Source: Planococcus sp. MER TA 32b
GTDB taxonomy: Bacteria > Bacillota > Bacilli > Bacillales_A > Planococcaceae
DNA: 64,000 nt
Direction: 5' to 3'
NCBI GenBank assembly: GCA_023715185.1
Contig: JAMCAN010000001.1
Location: 1,488,001 to 1,552,000, forward strand
Shown here: positions 8,478-17,311 of the stretch, piece after piece
How positions within the stretch are numbered: the stretch's first letter is position 1
Layout of the letters: every line of letters starts with the position of its first letter
Program-made: the position numbers and the translations under genes
Notes under the pieces: generated by a model
Told to the model about the DNA's origin: nothing
What the model saw: the letters and a program-made list of their open reading frames with translations, nothing else
Databases searched by the model: none

Positions 8478-9014
8478 TTATTTTTCGATTGTTTCCTGTT
8501 TCCATACGGCATCGAGAAATTCATCACGGCCGGATTGCGCCCGGTCTTCCAGGTAGTGTTCGGAATTTTTCTTATAATAATCCTGGTGGTAATCTTCTGC
8601 AGGATAAAACGGTGCAGCGTCAAGAATCGGTGTGTTGAGCGGTTTATTGTATCGTCCGGATACATCCAGTTCCTGCTTCGATTTTTCAGCGATTTCACGC
8701 TGTCTGTCATTATGGACAAATATTGCGGGTTTGTATTGATCGCCGCGGTCCTGGAATTGCCCTTCGTTGTCGGTCGGGTCGATTTGCTGCCAGAAGATAT
8801 CAAGCAGCTGTTCATATGGAAAAACTTCCGGGTCGAACGTAATTTCGACCACTTCCAGATGGCCGGTGGCGCCAGTCTTGACCTGTTCATAAGTGGGATT
8901 TTCGACGTGTCCGCCGGAATAACCCGAAACTACTTTCTCTATTCCATCAAATTGGTCAAACGGCTTTACCATGCACCAAAAACAGCCGCCTGCAAATGTC
9001 GCTTTCTCTGCCAT
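8478..9014 (-). CDS. msrA: Peptide methionine-S-sulfoxide reductase MsrA
   Basis: 178 residues, normal MsrA length. The catalytic motif GCFWC is at about residues 9-13, followed by Y-S-G-G-H and the conserved E-V-V/ITFDP region. It reduces the S-epimer of methionine sulfoxide in oxidised proteins using thioredoxin, in the cytosol. The ATG at 9014 has AGGAGGAG seven bases upstream; a longer in-frame extension to 9119 has no ribosome site and reads like untranslated sequence. No MsrB gene is adjacent. Confidence 0.96.
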   Translation of the reverse strand: MAEKATFAGGCFWCMVKPFDQFDGIEKVVSGYSGGHVENPTYEQVKTGATGHLEVVEITFDPEVFPYEQLLDIFWQQIDPTDNEGQFQDRGDQYKPAIFVHNDRQREIAEKSKQELDVSGRYNKPLNTPILDAAPFYPAEDYHQDYYKKNSEHYLEDRAQSGRDEFLDAVWKQETIEK

Positions 9015-9257
9015 AACTATCTCCTCCTGTCGTTCATAAAAGAAATAGTACCACTGCAGGTGTTTCCAGACAATAAAATTGTTTATACTGTATGAAGAAG
9101 AAGATGATGAATCAGTCATTTACGATAAAAACTTATCTCATCTCTAAAGAAGTTCAATCATTACAAATGCAATATTTATATTAACCCGGCCACCAGAAAC
9201 CTCCGTAAGTCCCATACGTCATATTTGGCATGGAACAAAGAAAGGAATGTATTATTA

Positions 9258-10202
9258 ATGGAAGAAGAACGCCAACTCAGAGGAAGACGCCGCAAGAAAA
9301 GAAGGTTTCGGAAACGGGGGATCCTGTTCCTGTTATTGATTGTATTGCTTGCCTTAGGCGCTTACTTTTTCATGCAGTACCAAAGCGGCAAGAAATTAGC
9401 TGAAGAATCGGATTTGCCCGAAGTGGAATTCAATAATGATGGAAAAAATGACAGTTTCGAGAATATTCTTGTCCTGGGTGTAGACGCGCGCGGTGAAGAA
9501 AAATCCCGCACGGATACAATGATGCTTGTGGCGCACGACAAAGAATCGAATGATGTGAAAATTGTATCGTTCATGCGGGATATTTATGCGGAAATACCAG
9601 GATACCAATCGTATAAATTGAATACAGCCTATTATTTGGGCGGAGTGGATCTGCTGGCTGATACACTGCGCAATATGTTCGGAGTGGAAATTCAGCATTA
9701 TGCTTTAGTGGATTTCTCAAGTTTCGAGAAATTGGTGGACATCGCTGCACCAAATGGTGTTGAAGTCGATGTTGAAAAAGACATGTCCGAAAATATCGGT
9801 GTTTCGCTTACTCAAGGGCAGCAGAACCTGAACGGCAAGGAACTGCTCGGCTATGCGCGATTCCGCGCAGATGGGGAAGGTGATTTCGGTCGCGTCCGCC
9901 GCCAGCAGCAGGTGCTTGCAGCCTTGAAAGAGGAAATGATCAGCATATCATCCATTCCGAAATTCCCGAAATTAGCGGGAGCTGCACAGGGCTATGTTCA
10001 AACAGATATGCCGACGCTTGACCAAGTGAAGGTCGCGACCGATTTGGCAACTGGAGGGACCGAAGGGGTTGAACGGCTGACGATACCGGTCGAAGGCAGT
10101 TACAGCTATGGCAGTTACGCCCAGGCGGGATCCGTCCTTGAAATCAATTTGGAGCAGAACCGTCAAGCGTTAAGTGAGTTTTTAAATCAGCCTCTGCAAT
10201 GA
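9258..10202 (+). CDS. LytR-CpsA-Psr (LCP) family cell-wall ligase
   Basis: 314 residues. A very basic N-terminus (RRRKKRRFRKRG) is followed by a single membrane helix at about residues 21-40, then an extracellular LCP domain. Motifs: a D-x-R near LVLGVDARGE, TDTMMLVAHD, SFMRDIY, KLNTAYYLGG and YARFRADGEGDFGRVRRQQ, which carry the Asp and Arg residues that bind the polyprenyl-pyrophosphate donor and Mg2+. LCP enzymes attach teichoic acids or other glycopolymers to peptidoglycan. The ATG at 9258 follows AAAGGAATG. It is probably transcribed with the downstream permease. Confidence 0.93.
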   Translation: MEEERQLRGRRRKKRRFRKRGILFLLLIVLLALGAYFFMQYQSGKKLAEESDLPEVEFNNDGKNDSFENILVLGVDARGEEKSRTDTMMLVAHDKESNDVKIVSFMRDIYAEIPGYQSYKLNTAYYLGGVDLLADTLRNMFGVEIQHYALVDFSSFEKLVDIAAPNGVEVDVEKDMSENIGVSLTQGQQNLNGKELLGYARFRADGEGDFGRVRRQQQVLAALKEEMISISSIPKFPKLAGAAQGYVQTDMPTLDQVKVATDLATGGTEGVERLTIPVEGSYSYGSYAQAGSVLEINLEQNRQALSEFLNQPLQ

Positions 10203-10262
10203 AAAATTCTGAAAATATGCTAAAATAGAATTGATTATTCCATATGGAAAGTAGGAAACGCC

Positions 10263-11453
10263 ATGGAGCCAGAAGAAAAGCCATCCTTTTTCAAAACGAA
10301 CTATATTCAGTTCCTTGGAGGCAGAAATACATTATTCACTTTAATCGCTTTAGTGTTGATCGGTTTGATCATTTTTATATTCCGGGAAGTTTCATTCATC
10401 TTCAATCCACTGAGCGTTTTCATGCAGACAGTTGTATTGCCTGTAACCTTAGCGATGATTCTGTATTATCTGCTGCGCCCGGTGCTTCGGCTCCTTGAAC
10501 GATTGCGCGTCAAGAGGCTATGGGGCATCCTGATTATTTTCATGGGTGTTATCGGATTGTTGACATTGGTCACGTTTCTGATCCTGCCATTCCTGAGAGA
10601 CCAGCTGCAAATGCTGATTGAAGAATTTCCGAAGTATTTCATGCAGCTGCTGACTGACATAGACGCATTTCTGCGGACTTCTTATATCGGCGATTACTAC
10701 ACGGACTCCAATTTCGACATTGAACAGTTGATGGACACGCTGCCCGATAATCTGGCAGGAATCCTGCAAGATACAGTCACCAGCATCATCACGGGTGTGA
10801 CAGGATTTTTGTCGACTATCACAAGCTTCGTCCTGTCGATTGTCATTGTTCCGTTTATCCTGTTTTACTTGCTGAAAGACGGCGAAAAACTTCCTGAATA
10901 CATCCTGAAGCTTTTGCCGCCGCGGCTCCGTCAAGACACGCGCGAAGTGTTTGGGGAAGCGGATAAACAATTGAGTGCCTATATTCAGGGGCAATTGATC
11001 GTCGCTTTCCTCATTGGTGTCATGGTTTATATCGGATTCCTCATAATTGGAATGGATTACGCGCTGCTTCTCGGTGTGCTGGCGATGTTCACTAGTGTCG
11101 TGCCGTATATCGGTCCAGCGATAGCTATAACGCCTGCCGTCATCATTGCGCTTGTCACTTCACCATTTATGCTGGTAAAGCTTGCGATCGTCTGGACAGT
11201 GGTACAATTAGTGGAAGGAAATGTCATCTCTCCGCAGGTCATGGGGAAAACACTCTTCATCCATCCGGTCACTATCATTTTTGTGCTTTTAACGGCCGGC
11301 TCACTGTTCGGGGTGGCGGGTGTAATTTTGGGGATTCCGGCATACGCGATTCTTCGCGTACTCGTTTCGCACATATTCAAGCTTTTCAAACGCCGGTACA
11401 ATAAACACGAACCTGAGCTTGAAAATCATTACGATTATACAGAACTGCACTGA
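10263..11453 (+). CDS. AI-2E family transporter (YueF/PerM-like permease)
   Basis: 396 residues with about eight hydrophobic segments arranged as in the AI-2E (UPF0118) family: paired N-terminal helices, a large soluble insert around residues 100-175, then a C-terminal set with VVPYIGPAIAITPA and GNVISPQVMGKTLFIHP, both family hallmarks. Members export small molecules or act as Na+(Li+)/H+ antiporters; the role here is unassigned. A weak GTAGGAAA site precedes the ATG, which lies 60 bases after the LCP gene. Confidence 0.88.
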   Translation: MEPEEKPSFFKTNYIQFLGGRNTLFTLIALVLIGLIIFIFREVSFIFNPLSVFMQTVVLPVTLAMILYYLLRPVLRLLERLRVKRLWGILIIFMGVIGLLTLVTFLILPFLRDQLQMLIEEFPKYFMQLLTDIDAFLRTSYIGDYYTDSNFDIEQLMDTLPDNLAGILQDTVTSIITGVTGFLSTITSFVLSIVIVPFILFYLLKDGEKLPEYILKLLPPRLRQDTREVFGEADKQLSAYIQGQLIVAFLIGVMVYIGFLIIGMDYALLLGVLAMFTSVVPYIGPAIAITPAVIIALVTSPFMLVKLAIVWTVVQLVEGNVISPQVMGKTLFIHPVTIIFVLLTAGSLFGVAGVILGIPAYAILRVLVSHIFKLFKRRYNKHEPELENHYDYTELH

Positions 11454-11514
11454 ACGTTTACAGTTAAAGCTTAAGTGGTAAAGTGGTAATACAAAAATTT
11501 GGGGGTTTCGGAAA

Positions 11515-11934
11515 ATGAAATTCAAAGAGTTTTTATCATCTATCGGCTTTGGCTCGATGAAAGTCGAAACAGTAGTGGAGAGGCCGCATTTGGAAGAAGG
11601 CGAGACCTTGAACGGCACCATCTATTTCGAAGGGGGAGACTCCGACCAGGAAGTTGATTATGTGGAATTGCATGTCATCAAATTGATCGACGATTACCGT
11701 GAAGACAGTGATTTCAATATCATTGAAACTGTCATTGCCAAGCAGTCGATGGAGTTTGCCGGTTCAGTCAAATCGAAGGATACAGTGATGCAGCAATTTG
11801 AGATCGTGCCGGATGAACGCTGGCTGGTGGAAACCGATAAATCGCGCTTAATTCTGCGGACGATTGTGCATATCCGTGAAGGCGTGGATGTGCGGGATGA
11901 AGACGAGATTACATATGGGAAAATTGAAGGCTGA
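11515..11934 (+). CDS. Spo0M-like protein (arrestin-fold), short form
   Basis: 139 residues beginning MKFKEFLSSIGFGSMKVET, which matches the start of the Spo0M family (SpoOM domain, arrestin-like beta sandwich). B. subtilis Spo0M is about twice as long, so this is roughly the N-terminal half and may be a distinct single-domain subfamily. Spo0M proteins influence sporulation and cell-shape control; a role here is inferred. The stop codon lies inside the loop of the terminator hairpin, which supports a natural C-terminus rather than a recent truncation. Confidence 0.8.
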   Translation: MKFKEFLSSIGFGSMKVETVVERPHLEEGETLNGTIYFEGGDSDQEVDYVELHVIKLIDDYREDSDFNIIETVIAKQSMEFAGSVKSKDTVMQQFEIVPDERWLVETDKSRLILRTIVHIREGVDVRDEDEITYGKIEG

Positions 11935-11952
11935 GAAAGCCTTCTTTTTTTT
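11926..11952 (+). terminator. Terminator overlapping the stop codon of the Spo0M-like gene
   Basis: GAAGGC / GCCTTC stem followed by eight T. The loop contains the TGA stop codon (11932-11934). Confidence 0.85.
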
Positions 11953-12068
11953 GCCATTTAATAGTTTGGGAAAAATAATAATGCCAAAAATCTGGAAAAA
12001 GATCTAAACTATTATGTTAGGATTTATATAAAGAACAGATCCTTTAAAAGGAAGGGAGATGGCGTTTA

Positions 12069-12548
12069 ATGAAAGGCTTTTTGACTGTGTTAGGTACGCT
12101 GCTTATCGCGATGTTTTTATTCGGATGCCAACAGTCGACTGGAACTGATACTCCTGCAGTCGCAGTCGATAATCCTGAAAACCCTTATCCTCCTGAAGAG
12201 GCGATAGAAAATGGGGATGTTGTCGATATTTTTGGAGAGATTACCAACTTGGATAAGTTTAGAGAATTTACCAAGAATTTCGACGCCGGTGTCACAGATG
12301 AAATTCGCATTACTTTCTATACTGTTGAAGGCGACCCCGTTTTTTATAATTTAAATTATGATGGCAATAAAATACATTATACCTACGATGACTCACAAGA
12401 TGGATATGCGAGTTCTGATAAAGGGACACAGAGTACAACTTGTACTGAAATGACAAGCAAAAATACTGACCTGGGCATTGAATACAGTTTGAACGATTGT
12501 TCTTCTTCGGATATTGGAAAGACATATTATTTTGTAATACCGGAATAA
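12069..12548 (+). CDS. Lipoprotein, DUF4362 family
   Basis: 159 residues with a signal peptide and lipobox LFGC (Cys at about residue 20), so it should be lipid-anchored on the outer face of the membrane. The mature part has NPENPYPPEEAIENGDVV and a following NLDKFREFTKNF, typical of DUF4362, a family of unknown function common in Bacillales. Two further Cys residues near the C-terminus could form a disulphide. GGAAGGGAG lies ten bases before the ATG. It is a monocistronic gene facing the yko operon. Confidence 0.85.
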   Translation: MKGFLTVLGTLLIAMFLFGCQQSTGTDTPAVAVDNPENPYPPEEAIENGDVVDIFGEITNLDKFREFTKNFDAGVTDEIRITFYTVEGDPVFYNLNYDGNKIHYTYDDSQDGYASSDKGTQSTTCTEMTSKNTDLGIEYSLNDCSSSDIGKTYYFVIPE

Positions 12549-12585
12549 GAATAACAATCAAAAATTTTGATTTGCTAAAAGGGCT

Positions 12586-12618
12586 TAATAAAGAAGCTGT
12601 CCGTATATGCGGACAGCT
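12586..12618 (-). terminator. Terminator at the end of the yko operon
   Basis: A perfect 9-bp stem AGCTGTCCG / CGGACAGCT with a short loop; read leftwards it runs into TTCTTTATT. It separates ykoC from the convergent lipoprotein gene. Confidence 0.7.
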
Positions 12619-12625
12619 CCTCATA

Positions 12626-13384
12626 TCAACCACTTAATAACATTCCGCATACACAGCTTCCCAGAAACAAAGCTAAAACTACAAGACTCATCACAAAATC
12701 CAACTTTCCAATTTGAACGGGCCGGTAAAATTCGGTCCGTGGTTCACCGGTAAATCCACGCGCTTCCATCGCGAATGCGGAGCGTTCCGCTTTTCGTACA
12801 GCTCCCGCAAGCATCGGAATAATCACTCTGCGCACTCCAAGAGCACGTTGCCACCAGGATTTTTCAACGGCTGCTCCGCGCAGGCGATGGGCCTGCTGGA
12901 TCTGAAAGAATTCATCTTTCAGCACCGGTAGAAATTGATAGCCGACCAGTACGCCGTAAGCAAGTTTTGGCGACAGCTTGAGCTGCTGCATCAGGCTCAT
13001 GACGAATTTCACTGGATCCGTCGTCAACGCGAACAGGAGAGACAGGGAAGAAAACGCCAGGACGCGGAACGATAGGGATAAGGCTAAGGCTAACTGCTCA
13101 TCCGTCATATCATAGCCGAACGGCGACCAGATAACGGTGCCGCCGGTTTCAGCACCAAAGACAATCGTCGTCCACAAATAGCCGAATGCGCCGATCACAA
13201 AAGGAAGCATGAACAAGCTCCAAAGTTTCCAGTTAATTCTGCTGAAAACGAGCTGAAGGACGAGGATGCTGAAAAAGAACAGCAACGGTGTCCATGGATT
13301 GAAGAAAAATGCGAGACCAAGCATCGCGATTGTTACAGTGATGAACTTAATTGCAGGATTCATGTCATGCAAAAGATTCCGCAC
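12626..13384 (-). CDS. ykoC: ECF transporter transmembrane subunit EcfT, YkoC-like
   Basis: 252 residues with about five membrane helices. The EcfT coupling motifs appear in the C-terminal half as hydrophilic A-R-G signatures: RLRGAAVE and AMEARGFTG (about residues 167 and 203). These contact the two ATPase domains. It belongs with the YkoD/YkoE/YkoF genes upstream, as in the hydroxymethylpyrimidine importer of B. subtilis. It overlaps the end of ykoD by about 20 bases. Localised in the cytoplasmic membrane. Confidence 0.9.
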   Translation of the reverse strand: MRNLLHDMNPAIKFITVTIAMLGLAFFFNPWTPLLFFFSILVLQLVFSRINWKLWSLFMLPFVIGAFGYLWTTIVFGAETGGTVIWSPFGYDMTDEQLALALSLSFRVLAFSSLSLLFALTTDPVKFVMSLMQQLKLSPKLAYGVLVGYQFLPVLKDEFFQIQQAHRLRGAAVEKSWWQRALGVRRVIIPMLAGAVRKAERSAFAMEARGFTGEPRTEFYRPVQIGKLDFVMSLVVLALFLGSCVCGMLLSG

Positions 13385-14801
13385 GTAGCTTCACTCCTTT
13401 CGGCGGCATAAGGTTATGGGCTGCAAGCAGTTCCTCGTCTTGCCACACTCTATCGGCAATGAATTTCCCGGTCATTCTGCCGTCTTTCAAGAGCACAACC
13501 GAATCAGCGACTGCTGCGGCGAACTCCATATCGTGCGTCACAATAAAAACGGTATCTCCCTGGTCCAATTGGCTGTCGATGAGACGGAACAGTTCCAATA
13601 AAGCACTTTCATCCTGACCTGAAGTCGGTTCATCGAGAAACAGCACATTTCGTTTATCCGCAAGCATCGCCCCGATCGCCACCCGCCGTTTTTGGCCATG
13701 GCTGACGGCAAAAGGATTTTGCTCCTTGATTTCTGTTAGCCGGAGAGACTCTATCAAATCATCCAGCTCCAGTTTGGAAGACGTTCCGCCAAAAGCCAGT
13801 TCGTCAAAGACTGTTGAAGTTAAAAACAGAAATTCTGGTGATTGCGGTACATAGCCACAAGGGTCTGTTGAAAACTTCTCAGCTTCTTTTTTATAAATGC
13901 CACAGATCGCTTTCACCAATGTCGATTTCCCGCTGCCATTTGGTCCCGCGATGACGATGCATTCTCCTTTTTGCGCATGGAATGAAACCGGCTGGAGCAG
14001 AGTGTTTCCTTTCATCTTTACTGAAAGTCCCGTCGCAGATATTACAGTCTCATCCAATATTGAATGGAGCCGGAGCGGGTATCGCAAAGTCTCGTGCGGC
14101 TTGAAGATGGTGTCTTCTGAAATTCTGCCGTCGCTCGTTATCTTAATTTCACGGTCAAAAAATGTTTCCCAGTAATCCAACCTGTGTTCTACAGCGATGA
14201 TTGTCAGATTGAACGTCTTTTGCAATTGATCGAGCCATAGGATGAATTCTTTCCCGGTATAGGGATCAAGATGCGATATCGGTTCATCAAGCAACAGGAC
14301 TTCGGGATTCATGACCAATGCACAGGCAGTGGCAACCCGCTGTTTCATTCCGCCGGATAGTGTTTGAATTGAAACATGCCGGAGGTGGGAGAGGCCGGTA
14401 ATGTCCAGGACATGACGGATCCGCTCCTCCATTTCGCTTGCCGGGGTATTTAAATTTTCAAGAGTGAAGGCAAGTTCTTCTTCGACCGTCGGCATACAGA
14501 ACTGCGAATCCGGATCCTGGAAAACAGTCGCCACGCGGTGGTTGATTTCTCCAGGTGAATAACAATCTGCGGGTTTGTCGAATAAGTGAATTTCGCCATC
14601 CACAATGCCGTCGCAATTGGCAGGATAGAGCCGGTTCAATAAATACAGCAAAGTCGACTTGCCGGAGCCGCTGGGACCGGAAATGGCAACACGTTCGCCG
14701 CGCTCGATCGTAAAAGAGATCGATGAAAGTGTCGGTGATTGGTCATCCGGAAAACGGAAGCTGACATTATTCATTTCAAAAATAGTGTCATGCATTTGCA
14801 T
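13365..14801 (-). CDS. ykoD: ECF transporter ATPase with two fused ABC domains, YkoD-like
   Basis: About 478 residues, two ABC domains in tandem. Walker A sequences are GPSGSGKST and GPNGSGKST. Signatures are LSGGMKQR and, in the second half, the reduced VSHGQKRR. Walker B sites are LLLDEPISHLD and LFLDEPTSGQD. This is the energising subunit of the thiamine-precursor ECF importer, fused as in B. subtilis YkoD rather than made as two proteins. Starts at 14801 and 14795 are both possible; neither has a strong ribosome site and both lie within the 3' end of ykoE, implying coupled translation. Upstream extension to 14891 is unlikely. Confidence 0.88.
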   Translation of the reverse strand: MQMHDTIFEMNNVSFRFPDDQSPTLSSISFTIERGERVAISGPSGSGKSTLLYLLNRLYPANCDGIVDGEIHLFDKPADCYSPGEINHRVATVFQDPDSQFCMPTVEEELAFTLENLNTPASEMEERIRHVLDITGLSHLRHVSIQTLSGGMKQRVATACALVMNPEVLLLDEPISHLDPYTGKEFILWLDQLQKTFNLTIIAVEHRLDYWETFFDREIKITSDGRISEDTIFKPHETLRYPLRLHSILDETVISATGLSVKMKGNTLLQPVSFHAQKGECIVIAGPNGSGKSTLVKAICGIYKKEAEKFSTDPCGYVPQSPEFLFLTSTVFDELAFGGTSSKLELDDLIESLRLTEIKEQNPFAVSHGQKRRVAIGAMLADKRNVLFLDEPTSGQDESALLELFRLIDSQLDQGDTVFIVTHDMEFAAAVADSVVLLKDGRMTGKFIADRVWQDEELLAAHNLMPPKGVKLRAESFA

Positions 14802-15369
14802 CACGCGGTTGTGTCCGAGCGATGGCGTAGCCGCGAAGTGAACCGGTCGCAAGCAGCGCATCGCCGATATATTTGCCGCCAATTCCTGCAATGATTGCTC
14901 CGCTCAAAACGCGAAGCGTAAACATCAACGCCACGAATGAAGGGTCGAGCGCCGCATAGCCGGATACGAAATAACCGTAGATGAAGCTGAATACTGCCGC
15001 ACCGATGCCTGCGAGCATAAAGACAAAAATATTAAAGTGGCGGTAACGCGTCACAGCAAAAGCTGCTTCAGCGCCGAGGCCCTGAACAATCCCGGAAAGA
15101 ATAAGGCGGGGACCAACCGCATTGCCGAGCATCACTTCGATGATCGCCGCCATGGTTTCGGGAATCAAGGCAGCGCCGGGCTTACGGATAATGTGCATAC
15201 AGATGATTGAAACGATAAACCAGATGCCGAACATCCATTCATAGGCGATGGGGCCGATCAGCCCTGCCCATATATTGCCGAGGTGGATGAATAACAGGTA
15301 GACGATACCGAATACGACTCCAAACAGGGACATCAACACAATTTCCTTCAGTTTCCACGATTTAAGCAT
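14788..15369 (-). CDS. ykoE: ECF transporter substrate-binding membrane subunit, YkoE-like
   Basis: 193 residues with about five or six membrane helices, the size of an ECF S component. It starts MLKSWKLKEIVLMSLFGV; helices follow with a conserved G-x-x-A pattern. Together with YkoC and YkoD it should form the importer for the thiamine precursor hydroxymethylpyrimidine. The ATG at 15369 follows GATGGAGGAAAA and overlaps the ykoF stop codon by 8 bases. The substrate is inferred from the upstream TPP riboswitch and the YkoF protein. Confidence 0.88.
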   Translation of the reverse strand: MLKSWKLKEIVLMSLFGVVFGIVYLLFIHLGNIWAGLIGPIAYEWMFGIWFIVSIICMHIIRKPGAALIPETMAAIIEVMLGNAVGPRLILSGIVQGLGAEAAFAVTRYRHFNIFVFMLAGIGAAVFSFIYGYFVSGYAALDPSFVALMFTLRVLSGAIIAGIGGKYIGDALLATGSLRGYAIARTQPRDANA

Positions 15370-15973
15370 CGGCTTTTCCTCCATCAGCTTTGGCATGAGA
15401 AGGGCTGTTGATGCTCATCGATACGGTCATGACGAGATGGCGATGTTCAACAGAACGTGCATGAGTGAATGATTCTTCAAAGAATGCAAAGACATCATGT
15501 ATATCGCCGTGGATACCACTCGCGTAATGCATCGAATCGTTCCAGACGCCGTGTTCCTTGGCGCGCTCGACTTCCCTATAAATCACGCTCATATAATCCG
15601 GATTGTTCATCGGATAAAGTGCAAACTGCGACGATACATACTGCTTTGTGTTATCCGTATTCAACAACTGATCGTCTTTGTCGAGGTAGACATCTCCTGA
15701 CGTATCTCCCGGGCAGCCGATGGAGAATGTGCCATTCAAAGCCACATGTTCGCCGGTTTTCGCTGCATGCAAAGTCAAGGCTTTCGCAACATTGAAGACG
15801 TGGTTCTGTTTTCCGCGGATGACAGTGGATACGTCATCCGTGTGCATCCAGACATTCGAGGTGTCGGTTTCTTTCAAAGCCCCTTTGATGATTTTGATGA
15901 AGTCGCCGGACATCGGATTGAGCGTGAAGCGAAATCCGACAATCGGGCTCGTGCCGCATTGCAATGGTTCCAT
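15362..15973 (-). CDS. ykoF: HMP/thiamine-binding protein YkoF
   Basis: 203 residues. YkoF consists of two ACT-like ferredoxin folds and binds thiamine and its pyrimidine part; here the repeat is seen as two similar halves, with GFRFTLNPMSGDF in the first and HVALNGTFSIGCPGD near the join. It is soluble and probably hands the pyrimidine on to the pathway. The ATG at 15973 has AAGGGGGA upstream; the in-frame extension to 16045 runs through the riboswitch terminator and is not translated. It is the first gene of the operon. Confidence 0.9.
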   Translation of the reverse strand: MEPLQCGTSPIVGFRFTLNPMSGDFIKIIKGALKETDTSNVWMHTDDVSTVIRGKQNHVFNVAKALTLHAAKTGEHVALNGTFSIGCPGDTSGDVYLDKDDQLLNTDNTKQYVSSQFALYPMNNPDYMSVIYREVERAKEHGVWNDSMHYASGIHGDIHDVFAFFEESFTHARSVEHRHLVMTVSMSINSPSHAKADGGKADA

Positions 15974-16001
15974 AACAATATTCCCCCTTAAAAATGTGCA
16001 C

Positions 16002-16031
16002 AAAAAAGGCCGCATCCGTGAAGATGCAGCC
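16002..16031 (-). terminator. Riboswitch expression-platform terminator
   Basis: Read leftwards: GGCTGCATCT, loop TCAC, GGATGCGGCC, then six T. It lies between the TPP aptamer and ykoF, as expected for transcription attenuation when TPP is bound. Confidence 0.88.
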
Positions 16032-16093
16032 ACTGTTCCATGCAAATTAAAAGGAGATACTAGCTCCTGAAAAGTTCGTTTTGCGGAAAGTCA

Positions 16094-16186
16094 CCGCACT
16101 TCCTCACGCAGGTCCTAACCTGATCGAGTCATAAGGGATCGGAGCTTTCGCTCGCATCTCAGCTAAAATAAGCACCCCCAGTGCAG
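16094..16186 (-). promoter_or_regulatory. TPP (THI-box) riboswitch aptamer
   Basis: On the minus strand the THI-box landmarks appear in order: GGGGGTGC, GCTGAGAT, CCCTTATGA, GATCAGGTTA and CTGCGTGAGGAAGT. The P1 stem forms between CTGCACT (16180-16186) and AGTGCGG (16094-16100). The riboswitch senses thiamine pyrophosphate and switches off ykoFEDC through the terminator at 16002-16031. Confidence 0.95.
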
Positions 16187-16310
16187 AAAACGGTATGCGG
16201 TTTTTGTGTTCGGGTTGTCCCGATGGCTCTAGTGTAAATGAAGGGAGGGGGGAAGTAAAGGTCGTAATTTAATATTATGAATATAAAAAACACTAGTGGA
16301 TTATGAAATC

Positions 16311-16425
16311 GCTCCTGACGGACGCTTTCCACGGGGAGCGGGCCTGAGCCTCCTCATCACTTCGCTCTTGCGGGGTCTCAGACTCACTCTGATCCCGCAG
16401 GAGTCGCCGTCATCCGCTCTTTCAT
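16311..16425 (+). repeat. GC-rich palindromic intergenic repeat (family B)
   Basis: About 115 bases beginning GCTCCTGACGGACGCTTTCC, with CCTGAGCCTCCTCATCACTT, GCGGGGTCTCAGACTCA and GATCCCGCAGGAGTCGCC. GAGCC.. / ..GGTCTC and TGCGGGGTC / GATCCCGCA give nested inverted repeats. It resembles a GC-rich palindromic repeat that I recall from intergenic DNA of many Bacillaceae. The rest of 16187-16636 holds no gene that I can support. Confidence 0.75.
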
Positions 16426-16636
16426 TTACTTAGAATGTGAATTAAGAAATGGAAGTGGTCAACCAGGGGGTATTTATCTCGAAATCAGAGCATATTTATT
16501 GTGTTCATGCATAAACCGGCGTAAAATTCCCATTAGTCACCAAATTTATTGGGGCTTTATTGAAAAGATATACAGATGTAAATTGATTGATTTTAATTAT
16601 ATAACTATCTGGTTAGCAGAAAGGATGGTTTCTGAT

Positions 16637-17287
16637 ATGACAGTAAAAGTGAAAGTATATTCGGATTATGTTTGTCCATTTTGTTTCCTGGCAGAACAGC
16701 CGTTAGAGGAAGCGATGAAAGGAAAAGATGTGGAAGTTGAATGGATGCCTTTCGAATTGCGTCCAGCTCCCAATGCAACATTGCGTCCGGAAGATGATTA
16801 TCTCCAAACGACTTGGTCGCAGTCGGTTTATCCGATGGCTGAGCAGATGGGAATCGAAATTGTCCTGCCGGATGTGTCGCCGCAGCCGCATACCCATTTG
16901 GCATTTGAAGGGTTTCAATATGCCAAGGAAAAAGGGAAAGGCACCGCCTATAATGAACGCATGCTGAAGGCCTTTTTCCAGGAGAGCCAGGATATCGGTG
17001 ATGTTGAAGTATTGACGAAACTGGCTGGGGAAGTCGGCTTGGATGAAAAAGAATACCGTGAAGCACTTGAGTCCCGTAAGTACAAAGAAGCTCACCAGCA
17101 GGCACTTGAGCACTCTTATGAAGAGGCTGAAATAACTGCTGTACCGACATTCGTGATCGGCGATACTAAAATCGCCGGCATCCATACGAAAGAGACACTT
17201 GAACAGCTGATCGAAGAAGAACTGCAGAAACAAAAACCTAAAGTCTTGTTCGAAGGCATGGCTTGTGGACCAGGCGGTTTCTGCTAA
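16637..17287 (+). CDS. DsbA-family oxidoreductase, FrnE-like
   Basis: 216 residues. A thioredoxin-like fold with active site CPFC at about residues 14-17 (SDYVCPFCFLAEQ), a helical insertion, and the cis-Pro region TAVPTFVIGD near 175. There is no signal peptide, so it acts in the cytosol, as FrnE-type proteins do in oxidative-stress defence. A further Cys pair lies at the extreme C-terminus (CGPGGFC). The ATG at 16637 is preceded by AAAGGATGG; the ATG at 16625 is a possible alternative. An IDEAL-domain gene follows 24 bases later. Confidence 0.9.
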   Translation: MTVKVKVYSDYVCPFCFLAEQPLEEAMKGKDVEVEWMPFELRPAPNATLRPEDDYLQTTWSQSVYPMAEQMGIEIVLPDVSPQPHTHLAFEGFQYAKEKGKGTAYNERMLKAFFQESQDIGDVEVLTKLAGEVGLDEKEYREALESRKYKEAHQQALEHSYEEAEITAVPTFVIGDTKIAGIHTKETLEQLIEEELQKQKPKVLFEGMACGPGGFC

Positions 17288-17311
17288 TACTACTAGAAGA
17301 GGTGTAAACCT

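Noticed and set aside
8535-9095. Plus-strand frame opposite msrA
   Set aside because: Antisense to a clear MsrA; no start signal and no recognisable protein.
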